Part shown: positions 38,810 to 50,282 of the stretch, one piece after another
Layout of the letters: every line of letters starts with the position of its first letter
How positions within the stretch are numbered: the first letter of the stretch is position 1
Origin: Lepiota brunneoincarnata
Lineage: Eukaryota > Basidiomycota > Agaricomycetes > Agaricales > Agaricaceae
Direction: 5' to 3'
DNA: 64,000 nucleotides
Assembly (NCBI GenBank): GCA_023014365.1
Contig: JAEBUN010000005.1
Location: forward strand, 1,364,001 to 1,428,000
Made by a program: the position numbers and the translations under genes
Notes under the pieces: model-generated
Database searches by the model: none
Seen by the model: only the letters and a program-made list of their open reading frames with translations
What the model was told of the DNA's origin: nothing

Positions 38810-39900
38810 ATGTTCGCGTCTATCTCTCTTTCTGCACTCATCCTCGCTGCTTCTACCGTCTCTGGTCTCGTTTTCCCTCGGGGTGGTGATCCTCCTGCTG
38901 GCTGGACAACGGACAAGCTCGAAGTATACCGTTCCACACGAAATAATGCGCCGTCCTCACCTCTTTCCCTTCCAGGCTTACCCCGAGTTCCACGATCGAT
39001 ACATTGCCCTTGGTTGCAGCAATATGCATTCTACTCCCTTCTTTGAGGAATGTTGCCATCCTCTCCAGGTGAGGCCTCGGCTGAACGAGTGCCAAAGAAA
39101 TCACGCTGACCCCCATTTCAGAAAGATGAGAAACTAGATGATCGTCCTGCCGACTGTGTACCCTCGGTGTACACTCCTTCATCCACGACCACCCCTGCTC
39201 AGCCGACCCCCGTCTATGCCTCGGATGAGTCAGACAGCGGCTGTGACGAGGCCGATGGAGAGGAAGAGGATGGGTCGTATGAAGAGCCCCCTGCAAACGA
39301 GAGAATCGCCACCTCACCAGCTACAGGGTTTGTCAACATCGTCCAAAATGCGAACTGGGGAGTCCAATCTGGTGGCTAGTACGTTTCCTGCCTGTCCTGT
39401 GTTGGAAAGCAGATTCTTACACCATCTTTGTAGTGCAACCTTCTACTATCAGAACGGCAACGCCGGAGCCTGTGGGCAGCGCCACTCAGATTACGATCTC
39501 ATCGCTGCTATGGGTCAGTTAGGCTTTGCTGTTAGAACGTTGTCTTATTCTGAACTTTTCATCGTAAAGATTATCGCCGTTACGGAAACACTAACGCGAG
39601 GTCTGGCCTCTGCGGCAAGCGCGTTCAAATCACAAATAACAAAAACCACAAAGTAAGTTTTCACTTACCCCGTGTCATAAAGCTTGCGCTTATACCTGGA
39701 CTCTTTACCCAAAGACAGTCACAGTTACTATTGCCGATGCGTGTCCCTCCTGCAAGAATTCCAACTCCATCGACCTTTCCGTTGGTGCATTCAAGAAGAT
39801 CGCCACGCTGGAAGAGGGCATGGTACCCAGTATGTATTGGTTTATTCTGTGTCGATGTTAAGATTCTTACCGGCTCTTAGTTACCTGGAAGTTCGTATAA
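38810..39900 (+). CDS. Secreted RlpA/expansin-like double-psi beta-barrel protein
   Basis: The start MFASISLSALILAASTVSGL is a classical signal peptide. A cysteine-rich N-terminal segment (IALGCSNMHSTPFFEECCHP) is followed by a very acidic Ser/Pro linker (SDESDSGCDEADGEEEDGSY). The C-terminal DPBB domain reads GYATFYYQNGNAGACGQRHS and DYDLIAAMDYRRYGNTNARS, then LCGKRVQITNNKNHKTVTVT and IADACPSCKNSNSIDLSVGA, ending MVPITWKFV. These are the conserved GACG, HSDYD and ADACPSC blocks of fungal expansin-like/loosenin-type proteins, which loosen polysaccharide walls without hydrolysis or act in fruiting-body development. The tail after the barrel is short, so no carbohydrate-binding C-terminal expansin domain is present. 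Introns fall at conserved loop positions. Confidence 0.85.
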
Positions 39901-40410
39901 GCGCTTCCTATGGCCGCCTTGCGCGCACACGTTTTATTAACTATCCTCCATTTCTTTCCCCTGGGACTGGACTCACGACGTGGCTTGATGTCAATGAGCG
40001 GCATGAGAGACGATCACTTGCGGTCAATACGAGACTACCGACCCTGGATGGCGGTAGAATATTTCTATATATCCTTAGAAGGGCCCGTTTGATATTCCTC
40101 TTGAGTAGCCCGTTTGCTATCGTGTCCTTAAGCCCCTAGAGCCACCCTCGATTATTCCTATCTCTCAAGCTTGATTTTGTAAATTTATTTGTACGATGAT
40201 TTACGACCTCGTTATTCGCGTAGATAACCTGCTATCAGAATCTCATGAATTCCAGTCGTGCACGACCCATGTATATCGCCTGGTGATCGCGTGACCTCAC
40301 ATCCCGAACCGGGAACACTATCCTGATCCATGCCCTCCGGCTCGAAGAAACTCATTCTCTAGCCTCGAACACCCCCCGATATTCCCCCATAGTCAACGAG
40401 GTTCGTTAAA
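39901..40410. other. Intergenic region upstream of the COQ11-like gene
   Basis: No gene seen. It should contain the 3' UTR of the barrel protein and the promoter of the next gene, including TCGCGTGACCTCACAT at 40287-40302, which resembles the composite elements before RFA2 and ORC1. Confidence 0.45.
40287..40302 (+). promoter_or_regulatory. CGCGTGA..TCACA-type element upstream of COQ11-like gene
   Basis: TCGCGTGACCTCACAT matches the RFA2 and ORC1 upstream 16-mers over most of its length, including CGCGTGA and TCACA at the same spacing, and lies 109 bp before the start codon. No ACGCGT is present. Role inferred. Confidence 0.35.
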
Positions 40411-42543
40411 ATGAACTGTGCACTGCAACGAATCCTCGTGGTGGGAGGGAACGGATTCATTGGTACACACCACGTTCTGCTCTACGAAGGACGCTAGTTA
40501 CCTATTACCTTTTCATAGGTTCGGCGGTGTGCAAGGCTGCCGTAGCACGCGGAATACAAGTTACCAGTGTCAGGTGAGTCGACCGCGCCCTGTCCAGAGT
40601 CGCAAACAAGCAGCACACTGACAGCCGGTTTCCACGTCCTCCCGCTGCTGGTATCGTTCTGTCGCGTGTTTGCGCTTCTAGTTCGTCTGGTAAGCCATAC
40701 CGCACAGCCAAGGGCCACACGCCAGCATGGGTGAACAAGGTTGTTACGACATACTTTCTCTCCTTCCTCTCCTTCTCTTCCTCCCGCACATTTCTTCATG
40801 CATTGCCAACCAACCCTGTTATTCTATTAAGCATGAATATGCGTGTAACTTCGCGCTCGAGTTGATTTCGTTCCGTTCTATGCTTCGGTTTAATCCTAAT
40901 CGTTACATGTTTGCTCGTGTCCCGCTGCTCGCCTGGGTTCGTGCTGCTTTGCTACTTTTTACTTTGTACCGCTGTGATGCGCGGTGAACATACCTGTCCC
41001 ATACGCGTACACACCCAACATGGGTTATGACAGCTCTTTACGGCACCCACCTCTTTCTCCTCACCTTGCGGCTTTGTCTTTCACACCATTGGTTCATACT
41101 CACCCCCTTCATTTCACTTAATTGGGCCACAGCACTGACTCATGGACACCCAGGTAGTTTGGGAAAAAGGTGATGCGCTTCACCCAGAGAGTTTTTCGTA
41201 CCTACTTCCGGGGGTATCTGGGGTTGTACATACGCTAGGCACCCTTTTCGAAGATGCAGACGGAACGTACAAACGTGCTGTGAAGTCTGGGGATGTTCCC
41301 GGACTGCTTAGCAGCTTCTTTCAGAGCGTTGTAGCTCGTGGGGGAGGAGGAAATCCTCTCGAGAAGCACTATTCTCCACAGAACAGGGGGGCCACATATG
41401 AGACTGTCAATCGAGATTCTGGTGAGCTCTTGGTTTCCTTTGCCTCAAACCCCTTCCTGCAAATTTCTATGGTCTCTTTCTCCCTGATTTTGACGTATCT
41501 CCATCTCCAAACTTGACTGACAAATTTAATCACCGCGTCCGATATAACCCATTCGCATAACGTTCCTCGGAAACACGGAACAATCTTCGATTTGTGATTC
41601 ACAATTGGCAAATGCTCGTGGTACCCATGACCTCTATTGTGTTAATACAGCACTACGGGTCTGCGAGGCTTTCATGTCCTCAGTGCCATGCAGCAATGCC
41701 GTTTCCAACATTCCGCGGCCGTTTGTGTACATTTCTGCAGAGGACATCTTTCGCCCCGTGGTCCCTGCTCGATATATTGAAACAAAAAGGGATGCTGAAC
41801 GGAGCATTGAGAGAATGATGGTCGTCAACGCTGACTATCGGGGTGTTTACATCCGTCCGAGTACGTTTCTTCTCCCCCGCTTCGCTTCCGTGTACCTCGC
41901 CTGGACTGACACACATTATTTTGCCTCTATCGATCTTGTGATTTTCTTGCCAACCCGGGTGGGCTCGATTTTCCTTATACATCGACCACGTGCTTGACAA
42001 ACTCTGGGGACAATCTTTGTGGAACTGTTGCTGCACCTTCCTGGTTTCTCAGGCTTGGTATATCATGCTCATGAACGGCCCTTTACGACACCTGCGGCAG
42101 TCCTGTTTGATCTTTCGGCTGCGCTTCATGCCAAAGCATCTCAGAGTCTCCCGACGCCGTCGAACATTCTCCGATCAATTGGATCATTGTTTCCTCAAGG
42201 GGAGAGCCAGGTAGCGACAGGAGTAAGAAGTGCGGCGTCAAGAGTATCAGAAGTAGAGAGCCTCAGTCGAGCGACAGTGCAAACAAAATTATCAGGATCA
42301 ATGCATTCAGGGGTCATGGTCTCTTCTGTGCTTGAATCGATGGCGAATGCGTTAGAAATACCTCCGATCCACGTAGACCACGTTGCGGATGCCATCATGG
42401 TAGCTCTGGATTCTAGGCATGGGGTCCGAGGTGTGGTCGGAGTCAGACGCATGCGGGAGCTGATTGGATGGTCAGAGAGTGGTTGTAATAGCCAAAGTAG
42501 CAATGTGGATGCCAAAGAGGCGGAAGTAAGGTCTGGTTCATGA
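40411..42543 (+). CDS. COQ11: NAD(P)-binding epimerase-like mitochondrial protein (Coq11-like)
   Basis: The protein is an atypical short-chain dehydrogenase/epimerase resembling yeast Coq11 (YLR290C), a member of the coenzyme Q synthome, and more distantly NDUFA9. The Rossmann opening is ILVVGGNGFIGSAVCKAAVA across the first intron (GFIG joined to SAVC). Next are VVWEKGDALHPESFSYLLPG and VSGVVHTLGTLFEDADGTYK. GATYETVNRDSA is followed by the RPFVYISAEDIFRPVVPARY block and IETKRDAERSIERM, which holds the family's substitute for the YxxxK motif. The C-terminal half, with IPPIHVDHVADAIMVALDSR, completes the fold. The three early introns are long for this genome (300-400 bp around 40575-41150), so borders there are uncertain. 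Confidence 0.75.
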
Positions 42544-43153
42544 GGGAGGGGCGCGATCTTGTATGTAGAGCAGTAGCTACCCATCGCATAATCTGTAGTG
42601 CCGGAGTGGCTGGTTTCCGACAATCCCCGAGGCGGTGTTTGGCGCTGTTCGCAGAGCAGCGGGTGTGATCTTGCATGGGCCCAGGGTACATAACTCAATA
42701 CTGTAAAATATTCACAGCTCGGTTACTTGGTTGACGTGTCGGTGGGAATTATTGAGGGGGAGGAGGCAGCGGAGGTCCGCACGACTGTCCGGTTGTGTGG
42801 GGCGGATGCTCGTGAATTTAAAAGGTCCCGCCCCAATTAAAGCTGTTGGGGAAACTGACCCTCAGGGCCAGTACCGCCTTGGGTTCACCTTCCTTGTCAT
42901 CATACCGTTTGGCCCCGCTCGCTGGGGATGTTATAGGTCTCGAACGACTTCTAGACACTAATACTGCATTCCGAGTGGATCTAGTATCATTTTATCCCTC
43001 GCAGTCGCCCGTGGATATAACTCCGGGGATAGACTTAAAAAGCCAAAGCCGCCTCCCTCTAGTTCATTTTTCCACCTGTCCGTCCCGGACGCACCCTATA
43101 CGCACCCCCTACTTTGTCCCCCCTGCTCCCCCACCTGCCCAAGATCAACATCA
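42544..43153. other. Intergenic region upstream of mitochondrial adenylate kinase
   Basis: About 610 bp without a supported gene. Short frames on both strands look like chance. The last 150 bp are pyrimidine-rich, as is common before start codons in this genome. Confidence 0.45.
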
Positions 43154-44437
43154 ATGCAGCCCACAGCAGTCAGGAGTCTTCAGACTGCCACACGACACTC
43201 ACACTCTGGCACATCTGCATCTGGTGCTTCCCGCATTGTTGCCACCAGAGTCACACGACGGACCCTCACTACTTCCTCACCCACTCAGCAAGCCCTTTTC
43301 CTCGACACCCTCCGCAAGAATCACACGGCACCAAAGGCAACTCACACAATCGGCGGACCCATCAGTAATCATGTTAGCGGTGGCGCCTCGGACGAGCTCG
43401 ACAGCCCCACCCGATTTCTCCGCATGATCATGTTTGGCAAACCCGGCGCTGGTAAGGGTACGTTGACCCACCACCTGGTCAAGAAGTATGATCTCGTTGC
43501 GGTGTCGACGGGCGATCTCTTGCGCCAGCATATTGCCCAGAGGACGGATATCGGGCGGGAGGCAGAGGAAGTTGTTGCGAGGGGTGGTTTGTTGCCCGAT
43601 GAGGTCGTATTGAAAGTCGTCACGACTAAATTAGACGCTTTGAAGAATAAGGTGTGTGGAAAGATTGCCTGCATCTATGATCATGCTCACGCTCTTGTCC
43701 TTGACAGAATTGGATCCTAGACGGTTTTCCTAGAACGTTTGGTCAGGGTAAACTCCTTGATGCACACCTCAAGTGAGTTTTTGTGGCAGACGTGTACATG
43801 TTCAATGTCTAAATAGCTACCACTCGCACACAGTAAACACAATACGCCACTGACACTTGTCGTGAACATTGATGTGCCCGATGATGTGATTCTCAGCCGG
43901 ATATCCGATCGTTGGGTCCATATGCCTTCAGGTCGTGTTTATAATATGTCGTACAACCGTCCAAAGATAGAAGGTTTCGATGACGAGACAGGGGAACTCC
44001 TCACCAAACGTCCAGATGACAACCCGGTGAGCGACACATTGACCTCCCCCGGTTTCGCTTTTGCCAATTAAGCTTTTTGTTCTCCGTTATAGGAGGTGTT
44101 CGCCCGTCGTCTGGAGGCTTTCTACGAGGCTACATCTCCTCTTCTCACCTACTATGCTGCCCAAGCCGCCAAGGACACCAATATTCCTCGGACTCCATTC
44201 CAGCACCCTCACCAGCTATCCTTCCACCGTCCGCATAAGCTTAAACTGGCTACTCTCACTGGTGCCACATCTGATGAGAATTGGCCCCATCTCGATGAGT
44301 TGGCTAGACAATTTCCTGTACTGAAAGAACGGCCAGAGACTCTCCGCATGAGGCATAGCCTCAGCGATGCCATTGTAGCCAGTGGAATGGCCGCTGCAAA
44401 CGCTTATCGAACCGGCCAAACACAATCAATCCGGTAG
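43154..44437 (+). CDS. ADK2: Mitochondrial GTP:AMP phosphotransferase (adenylate kinase 3 type)
   Basis: This is a nucleoside monophosphate kinase that regenerates GDP/ADP in the mitochondrial matrix. The N-terminus of about 90 residues is Ser/Thr/Arg-rich (MQPTAVRSLQTATRHSHSGT, then ATRVTRRTLTTSSPTQQALF) and looks like a presequence. The P-loop is MIMFGKPGAGKGTLTHHLVK, followed by AVSTGDLLRQHIAQRT for NMP binding. NWILDGFPRTFGQGKLLDAH is across an intron. The LID is SDRWVHMPSGRVYNMSYNRP KIEGFDDETGE with no zinc cysteines, and PDDNPEVFARRLEAFYEATS carries the conserved arginines. It closely follows COQ11-like on the same strand. The kinase core is intact; the AK3 (not AK2) choice rests on the DDETGE LID. 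Confidence 0.9.
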
Positions 44438-44666
44438 ACAGTCCCAGACGCTTGATTTAATCTTTCCTTTTGCATATTCATGGCTTGGAAAGTAGAGCCG
44501 ATGCCAAACATTCTCTCCTTCAATTTATACATCTCGTTGTGGCTTTGTTTAGTAGCATAATCACCTGCAATGTAATTGTACATTCTATCATTAGATCAGC
44601 AATCGAGCTGGTTTTGATGCGGGGTTCATCGCAGAGCATACCTGTGAACAACACTGTCAGAGAAGT

Positions 44667-45709
44667 CTAGATGCAACAAGGTGCAAGTTGGGCGTACATT
44701 TTCACAACATACAATCCGTCAGGCAGACCTTCCTGAGCCTTTTCCCGGACGAGGGTGAGGCCCGCTTGTTCAAACAATATTTTCCATGTTTTATCTGATC
44801 TAAGAATTCCATTTAAGAATTAGTCTATGAACACATGGGGGTTTGGAAGGGGGGTTAACTGCTTGCCTCGTCAGACTGGAATCTTCCTCGTCAAATGTTA
44901 TAGTTGCTTGTCCGCACACTTCGGAACAACAATTCTCTTTGACCACGATTACGCTGTTTCCCTGGTCACTGTCCCTCAGAGCGGCTTTGCACCTCTTGAA
45001 AAACTCCACCAGATCCTCGTTAGTCAAGTGACCCAAACACCACTGACACCAGATCACATCAAAGCCCATGCCGATATCATCCTGAGGTTGGGGAGGTTCA
45101 TATCCTATTCGGTCCAAGAAGCGTACACGATGCGGGTTAAGAGGGTCAAACTCCTGCAGCGTCCCTTGAAGGAATGTTACACTCTTTGCCTGCTCAGCGA
45201 TACCCCTCCATCTGAGATGCTCGGGTGTCGAAGCATCGGCGCTTGCCCGTCCTCTCGCAAGCGCCTCTTCCACAAATAACGCAACGGGCTCAAGAAGCAC
45301 CACGTCATCTACGAGGTGGAGGAGGGTGTCGGATGTTACGCGACCGATGCCCGCACCGACATCGAGTGCGCGGATGCGGTTGGTCCGGGGTGCGGGGTTG
45401 AGGGATCGGAATGCAGATGGGACGGTGGAGAGCCCTGGATAGAGATGCAGGAGGAAAAGACGTGATCCGAGAGTCTCTACGCGTGGTAGTGACTAGCGGA
45501 GGGGTCGGTCAATAGCCTTCTTTTGGATGTAAGTACGGCGTAATTACCCCCGAGCCGAATCCACCTGTGGCTTAACGTTGATTGGAATTTCTGCAAGTAA
45601 TCTCTTCCAGATGCGCACCTAGAACGCCATCATAAGTAGCTGGTTGTGACCCCCAGTACTGGATGCCATCCTCCACAACGGGAATTTCGGCTTTCTGAGT
45701 GGTATCCAT
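44667..45709 (-). CDS. TAE1: Alpha-N-methyltransferase NTM1
   Basis: NTM1/Tae1 methylates the free alpha-amino group of proteins beginning X-Pro-Lys/Arg after Met removal, including ribosomal proteins. The start MDTTQKAEIPVVEDGIQYWG leads to QPATYDGVLGGFGSG across an intron. LGSRLFLLHLYPGLS and ALDVGAGIGRVTSDTLLHLV follow as motif I, and VVLLEPVALFVEEAL as motif II. The family signature FDVIWCQWCLGHLTNEDLVE is followed by FFKRCKAALRD and NSVIVVKENCCSE. The last exon, starting SDKTWKILFEQAGLTLVREK and ending at CCI, is reached only through a GC-AG intron (44800-44866, donor AG|GCAAGC). An 82-bp divergent promoter is shared with SWI3. Confidence 0.87.
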
Positions 45710-45780
45710 AAAATAACGCAGGGCATCACGTGGACCATCCCATTATTAAGCATCGTGTCAGGCATAAACATACCAAGACA

Positions 45781-45786
45781 ACGCGT
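45781..45786. promoter_or_regulatory. MluI cell-cycle box before SWI3/CSM3
   Basis: ACGCGT ends 5 bp before the SWI3 start codon, inside the 82-bp space shared with NTM1. The site is palindromic. MBF control would fit a replication-fork gene, but such closeness to the ATG means it might lie in the transcript leader. Confidence 0.4.
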
Positions 45787-45791
45787 CTTTA

Positions 45792-47338
45792 ATGACCTCC
45801 CTCGATGATATCTGGGACGCGCCTGTGACCCCAAGTTCACCTAAAACACCACGCCACCTCGACGAAGATGACGATAGAGATCGCACACATGTCCATCGAC
45901 CATCGAAGCGACAAAAGACGCAGGCTCTGTTCTTATCCGACTCCGAAGATGAACAGGCTGGCGGCTTGAGAAGGGGCATGGTGAAAGCCCCTCCGCGTGT
46001 ACCTGCCATGGAGGATGGAGTAGAAGCTTTGTTTGCAGATGCGGAGAACGACGGAGAGCTGAGCTTCAAGAGAATTGAGGCGTTGGATGTGGATGCAATG
46101 GAGCGGGAGGCAGAGGCAAGGCATAGGAAAAGCATGCCATTGACTCCTCATCCTGTCATGCCATCTAGCTCACCTGCTCGAGATATTGGTGCCGGCGGGG
46201 GTCGGAGCCCCGACGACAAAAGTAAAGAGAAGGACTCCAAGAAGCGGCGAAAACCTGTGTTCCTAAACGAAAATCTGCTACTTGGTGCTACTGGATTCCC
46301 CGACTTGATCGATGAACTGAAGTACTTCAAGGTGAAGGGGAAGGGACGCGAGGTATGCTCCTTTCGGATGAATACCCTGGCTTCTTGATCAAAGAATTAC
46401 AAGGTTGAGGATCTTACACGGCTTATGCGTATCTATCATTTTTGGACGCACAAGCTTTACCCCAAGACCAAATTCCGGGATACTGTGGTGCGGATAGAAA
46501 AATTATGTCATACCAAACGGATGCAGGTACGCTCAAGGATTTAATCCTCACAGCCTACACCCTAACACCGCACTTCTTCCCCAAGGTAGCATTGTCCGTC
46601 TGGAGAGACGAAGCTCACGGGAAAATACGCGAACAAAGTGCAAGCTTGGACCTTGGCTCCGACCACGAGCAGAATGAAGCGGCCGACGACGCCACAGCTA
46701 CCAACGGTACATCTGGTGGCTACACCTCTGAGGGGCCTTCGGTCCCTCATTCGTCATTCTCTGACCTGGACACCGGCTTGGACTGCCTCGGTCAACCACC
46801 GTCTTCCCGTACTTCCCAACTGTGGGGAAACCGATCCAGTTTCCCAGACGATACCGAAGACCTTTTCGGTGTTTCTACATCCAATTCCAAAGCCAGCAAC
46901 GCTTCTACGTCAACGACCCCCGTAACTACGGCAACTACAAAGAAGAGGATAGTGCTTAGTGATAACGAAGACGAAAACTTCTGGAAAGAATTGGAGGCGA
47001 CGAGTGCCCTGCAACAACAACTGCCGCAAAAGTCGCAGCCGATAGATGACCTTGATGACGAGGAGGTGTGGGCTGCTCTAGAAGGCGTGACGAATCAATC
47101 TTCTACAGTGATAAGCAAGGGGACTTCAACCCACGACCCGAGCAGGGTCGCTTTCATGAAAGCTGACAGGATGGATATTGATGATGATGAGATGTGGGAT
47201 ATTGTTCGGGAGAACGAGAAGCCACCACCTACCCCTCCCACGAATGCATCGTCGGCGTTATTGTCGAAGCCAGCTCCTGCTGCGGACCAATCGTTGGCAG
47301 AATCTGAGATGGGTTGGGATGATATGTATGCAGACTGA
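45792..47338 (+). CDS. SWI3: Replication fork protection complex subunit Swi3/Csm3 (TIPIN)
   Basis: Swi3/Csm3 (TIPIN) pairs with Swi1/Tof1 to stabilise stalled forks and activate the S-phase checkpoint. The N-terminus MTSLDDIWDAPVTPSSPKTP is acidic and disordered. The conserved Swi3 domain starts KPVFLNENLLLGATGFPDLI and continues FKVKGKGREVEDLTRLMRIY, HFWTHKLYPKTKFRDTVVRI, EKLCHTKRMQVALSVWRDEA, joined by two introns. The C-terminal 230 residues are disordered, with short acidic motifs such as DENFWKELEA, DDEEVWAALEG and DDEMWDIV that look like repeated RPA-binding or similar linear motifs. The stop is at 47336-47338. Confidence 0.85.
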
Positions 47339-47832
47339 GAACCGCCATCTTATTCTTATTATCCTGGACTTGGGTTGTTTGTATTATTAGCATTGTCTTA
47401 CTTGGCTACAACAGTAAACATTGCATGTAGCTGGATGAGCAAGAGCGTCAAATAACCCACAGGAGATGGCCAACATCTTGGTTGGCCCATCGCGATCCGA
47501 GGTGCCCAAGGCGTCAGCCCAGTTATATGGCAAGGGGAAGAGGTTCCAGTTGTCGAACTTCAATGAAACTTGCCATCAGTCAAAATGAAATAGCTAGCCC
47601 CACGTTATGATGCACGACGAGTATATACAATGAGAGCCTGTATGGTCTCAACGTCCTAGCTAGGATCGAGAATGCTCGACATCTGCAGGTGCCCACAACA
47701 CGCACCGTCCACTCCCGTTGCCACTCACTGCTCGTTCCACAATGGAAGGGTGTGAGCAAGTAACAGCTTGAACTGCAGTGATACTGAGATGAACTAATAA
47801 ACAACCAGTTATCAACGAACAGTGAGGAAAGC
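47339..47832. other. Convergent intergenic region between SWI3 and CMR1
   Basis: No gene that I can support. Both neighbours end here, so it should hold two 3' UTRs. Open frames on the minus strand are short and without recognisable motifs. Confidence 0.45.
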
Positions 47833-49875
47833 TCACCGGGAAGTATCAGACAATCGTGCCAGGAGGTCACCCTTGCCAGAGAATATATCCAAAGAACGCT
47901 TCATATTCCCAATCTGAGTAACCGGGATAGTAGGAGCACAGTGAATATCAATCATGATGGGACGCACAGTGAAGTGGGGGTATGCATCGGGGTTCGGGCT
48001 CCACTGAGCTCGTAGTATGGTAACCCATCGACCCTAGTGGAAATTCAGGGTATGGTCTTCCCGTGCTGCTGGATGGACACACCGTTTGGCAGTCATGCCT
48101 AATTCGGCTGAAGGGCTTGAAATCCTTGAAAGGTTGAGAGCTGTCCAGCATTGAACCTTCGAGGTCCCACACTGCGGGAAGATAGGATCAGTGATCACTT
48201 CGTGTCCTCCAATTAATCTAGCCCGCTTACGGCGTAAGGTATCGTCGTAACTTGTACTAACAATCTGCCTCCCTCGGGGATCCCAATAAGCCGAGCTAGT
48301 GGATTTGTCATGAACCCATTCTCCACGCATAACACCTGAACCTTTTTCCGAGCCCATGAACTCCGTGACGATGTCGTTGTCAAATTCCACCGGTGAATGA
48401 TCTACAGTTGGAGGACTTTCTCTTCCTGGAGATGATGCTGGTGGAGTTAGTGGCGTTGGATCCCAAAGTTCGGACATTTTCCGGAGTTTTCTGACATCCC
48501 AAATTCTAAATCCAGAACATTGAGCAACCGACGATCAAGGGGACTAACGAAACGCCCAACCTGAGGGTACGATTATTGCTGGCCGTCAGGATGAAGTGAG
48601 GATGTGTTGGGTTTATACTAACACATCCGATCTTATTGTCAGACAGTCCATAGCGTCGAGCTTTAGACTTGCCCTCTCGAAGGTCAAGATGTGTTGCACC
48701 ACCAAGGCCATCCGAAATCCACATCTCATGACCCGACGGCGCTATATCCATATGTGTAATGAGGACACGGTCCTGGCTTGCATATACTTCTTGCGCAACT
48801 TCAGTGACAAAGGACAGGTTGCGGATCGTGCAGTCGTATGACGTAGTATATACCTGAAGGGGCCTTCAACATAAAAATATCGAATGTAAAAAGTATGGAC
48901 ACCCACACTATGTGCGTCCACTGGATTGAATTTGATACTTGATATAGAGGACTTCGAAGTTGCTGGCCAATGTAGTTGCAAGCGCCAGTACTTGCCACCT
49001 TCACTATCATCAATTTCGACTTCACCATCTTCATCCGCAACTTCTTCTGGAGCAGCCCTCGCATCCCATATACCCAGTTCACCGTGTTTATCTGTGGACG
49101 TTTGGTGAGACAGGGGTTCCCTAGCCATGGGTGGCATACCTCCGAAGAATATCAGATCCTTGGTGACCTCTGGATGATAAGCAGCGCTGGAGATCCTATT
49201 TTGATTCACTTTCGCTCGAGCAACTACCTTCAGCGACTGCAGCTTCGTCCTCAATTCCTGAATCGCCCGACGTTCGCGTTTGTCCTGATCGTCGTCATAC
49301 ACAAAAGCATCGAAATTTCCAATGCGAAGAGGGCGAGCCCGGGTGATGGCTATTTGGAGTGTAGTGTTCAGCGTGGAGATATGCTCTGGGTCCCGTTCAG
49401 CAAGCCTGCGTAAGGCTAGGTCTTCATGGCGTGGTCGCTTGGCAGCACGGACTTCTTCTTCTGCAGCCAGCCGTTCTTCCTCCTGTTTAGTGCGCAGTTC
49501 TTCTTCCTGGGCCTGCGAGAGGACTCTGAGAAATAGTAAAGTATAACATGTGATCTCGTACCTCGCGTTTGCGTTTCGCTCTAGGGCTTTCATTTGGATC
49601 TACCGTAGCTCTCCTCAGCCTAGCAGACTGTCGCCTAGGAGCCTCAACTTCGGGTTTCTTAATTGCCTTCTTAGCTGGCTGCACGGGTTTTGCAGTGGCT
49701 TTTGACTTTGTTGGCATACCCAAGTGCAAGCCGGCTTGTTTGATCTCGAGCCCTTCCATAATGGCGCGGTTACGCGCAATATTGGCCTCGCGAGATAGTT
49801 CACTACCATATCCAATTAATGAATTGTGACAAAAAAAACACCTTTATCCACTTACTACTCGGATAGCTTGGACAT
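47833..49875 (-). CDS. CMR1: DNA damage-binding WD-repeat protein Cmr1 (WDR76-like)
   Basis: Cmr1 is a WD40 protein that binds damaged DNA, relocates to intranuclear quality-control foci under replication stress and tracks with RNA polymerase II. The short first exon MSKLSE splices to YELSREANIARNRAIMEGLE, a typical Cmr1 start, followed by a Lys/Pro/Arg-rich linker and a coiled-coil (EEELRTKQEEERLAAEEEVR). The propeller has VNQNRISSAAYHPEVTKDLI, GDKHGELGIWDARA, SSISSIKFNPVDAHSVYTTS, DGLGGATHLDLREGKSKARR, NKIGCVSINPTHPHFILTAS NNRTLR and SSAYWDPRGRQIVSTSYDDT. It ends with GNMKRSLDIFSGKGDLLARL SDTSR. All seven blades seem present. Confidence 0.88.
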
Positions 49876-49970
49876 GGCGACGACTGTCGAGAGGAAATGG
49901 GCGTGAGCTTAATAATATCGGTTCAGCATGGAGACCGTGGAGTGCTCACGTCACATGATGTGTGACACTC

Positions 49971-49978
49971 GCGCCAAA
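49971..49978 (-). promoter_or_regulatory. E2F-like TTTGGCGC upstream of CMR1
   Basis: The minus strand reads TTTGGCGC about 96 bp before the CMR1 start codon, matching the E2F consensus (TTTSSCGC) that is related to fungal SBF/MBF control. A CACGTCACA motif lies nearby at about 49947. It is also 2 bp before the possible gene at 49980. Inference only. Confidence 0.3.
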
Positions 49979-49979
49979 C

Positions 49980-50282
49980 ATGCCAGCGCTCAACAGTTTT
50001 TCTCGCGCTCTGGCCGTTCAGGGGAGAAAGGCCTCTGTGTAGAGAATTGCGTTGTCATCCACGGAAGACTATTGTGGTCCATTCGCCTCGCCTTGCAAGA
50101 ATCAGTCCCCAATGGTGCGCAATACTTACACGTGATTTGCCACTTCTCAACTTGTCCCCAAGGTTTGTATGACCTTCCGCAAGCCGAATTACTTGAACAG
50201 CGCTCGGTCACTACAAGCCGATCCAACCAGCCAAGACGTTCTCGCTTCCATGGGGCTCTTTGAGGCACTCTCGAAGCTTTAG
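49980..50282 (+). CDS. Possible small mitochondrial-targeted protein
   Basis: An ATG at 49980 gives MPALNSFSRALAVQGRKAS, which looks like an amphipathic mitochondrial presequence, then meets TAG. An intron with donor GTGTAG leads to a micro-exon (NQSPM) and, after a second intron (donor GTGCGC, acceptor CCCCAAG), to VCMTFRKPNYLNSARSLQAD PTSQDVLASMGLFEALSKL and a stop at 50280-50282. The last exon has convincing coding character. I do not recognise the family; small mitochondrial ribosomal or assembly proteins look like this. Exon joints are tentative, and the micro-exon may not be used. It is divergent from CMR1, with 104 bp between starts. Confidence 0.4.

Noticed and set aside
42195..42698. 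167-codon minus-strand frame
   Set aside because: Antisense to the C-terminal half of the COQ11-like gene; no motif.
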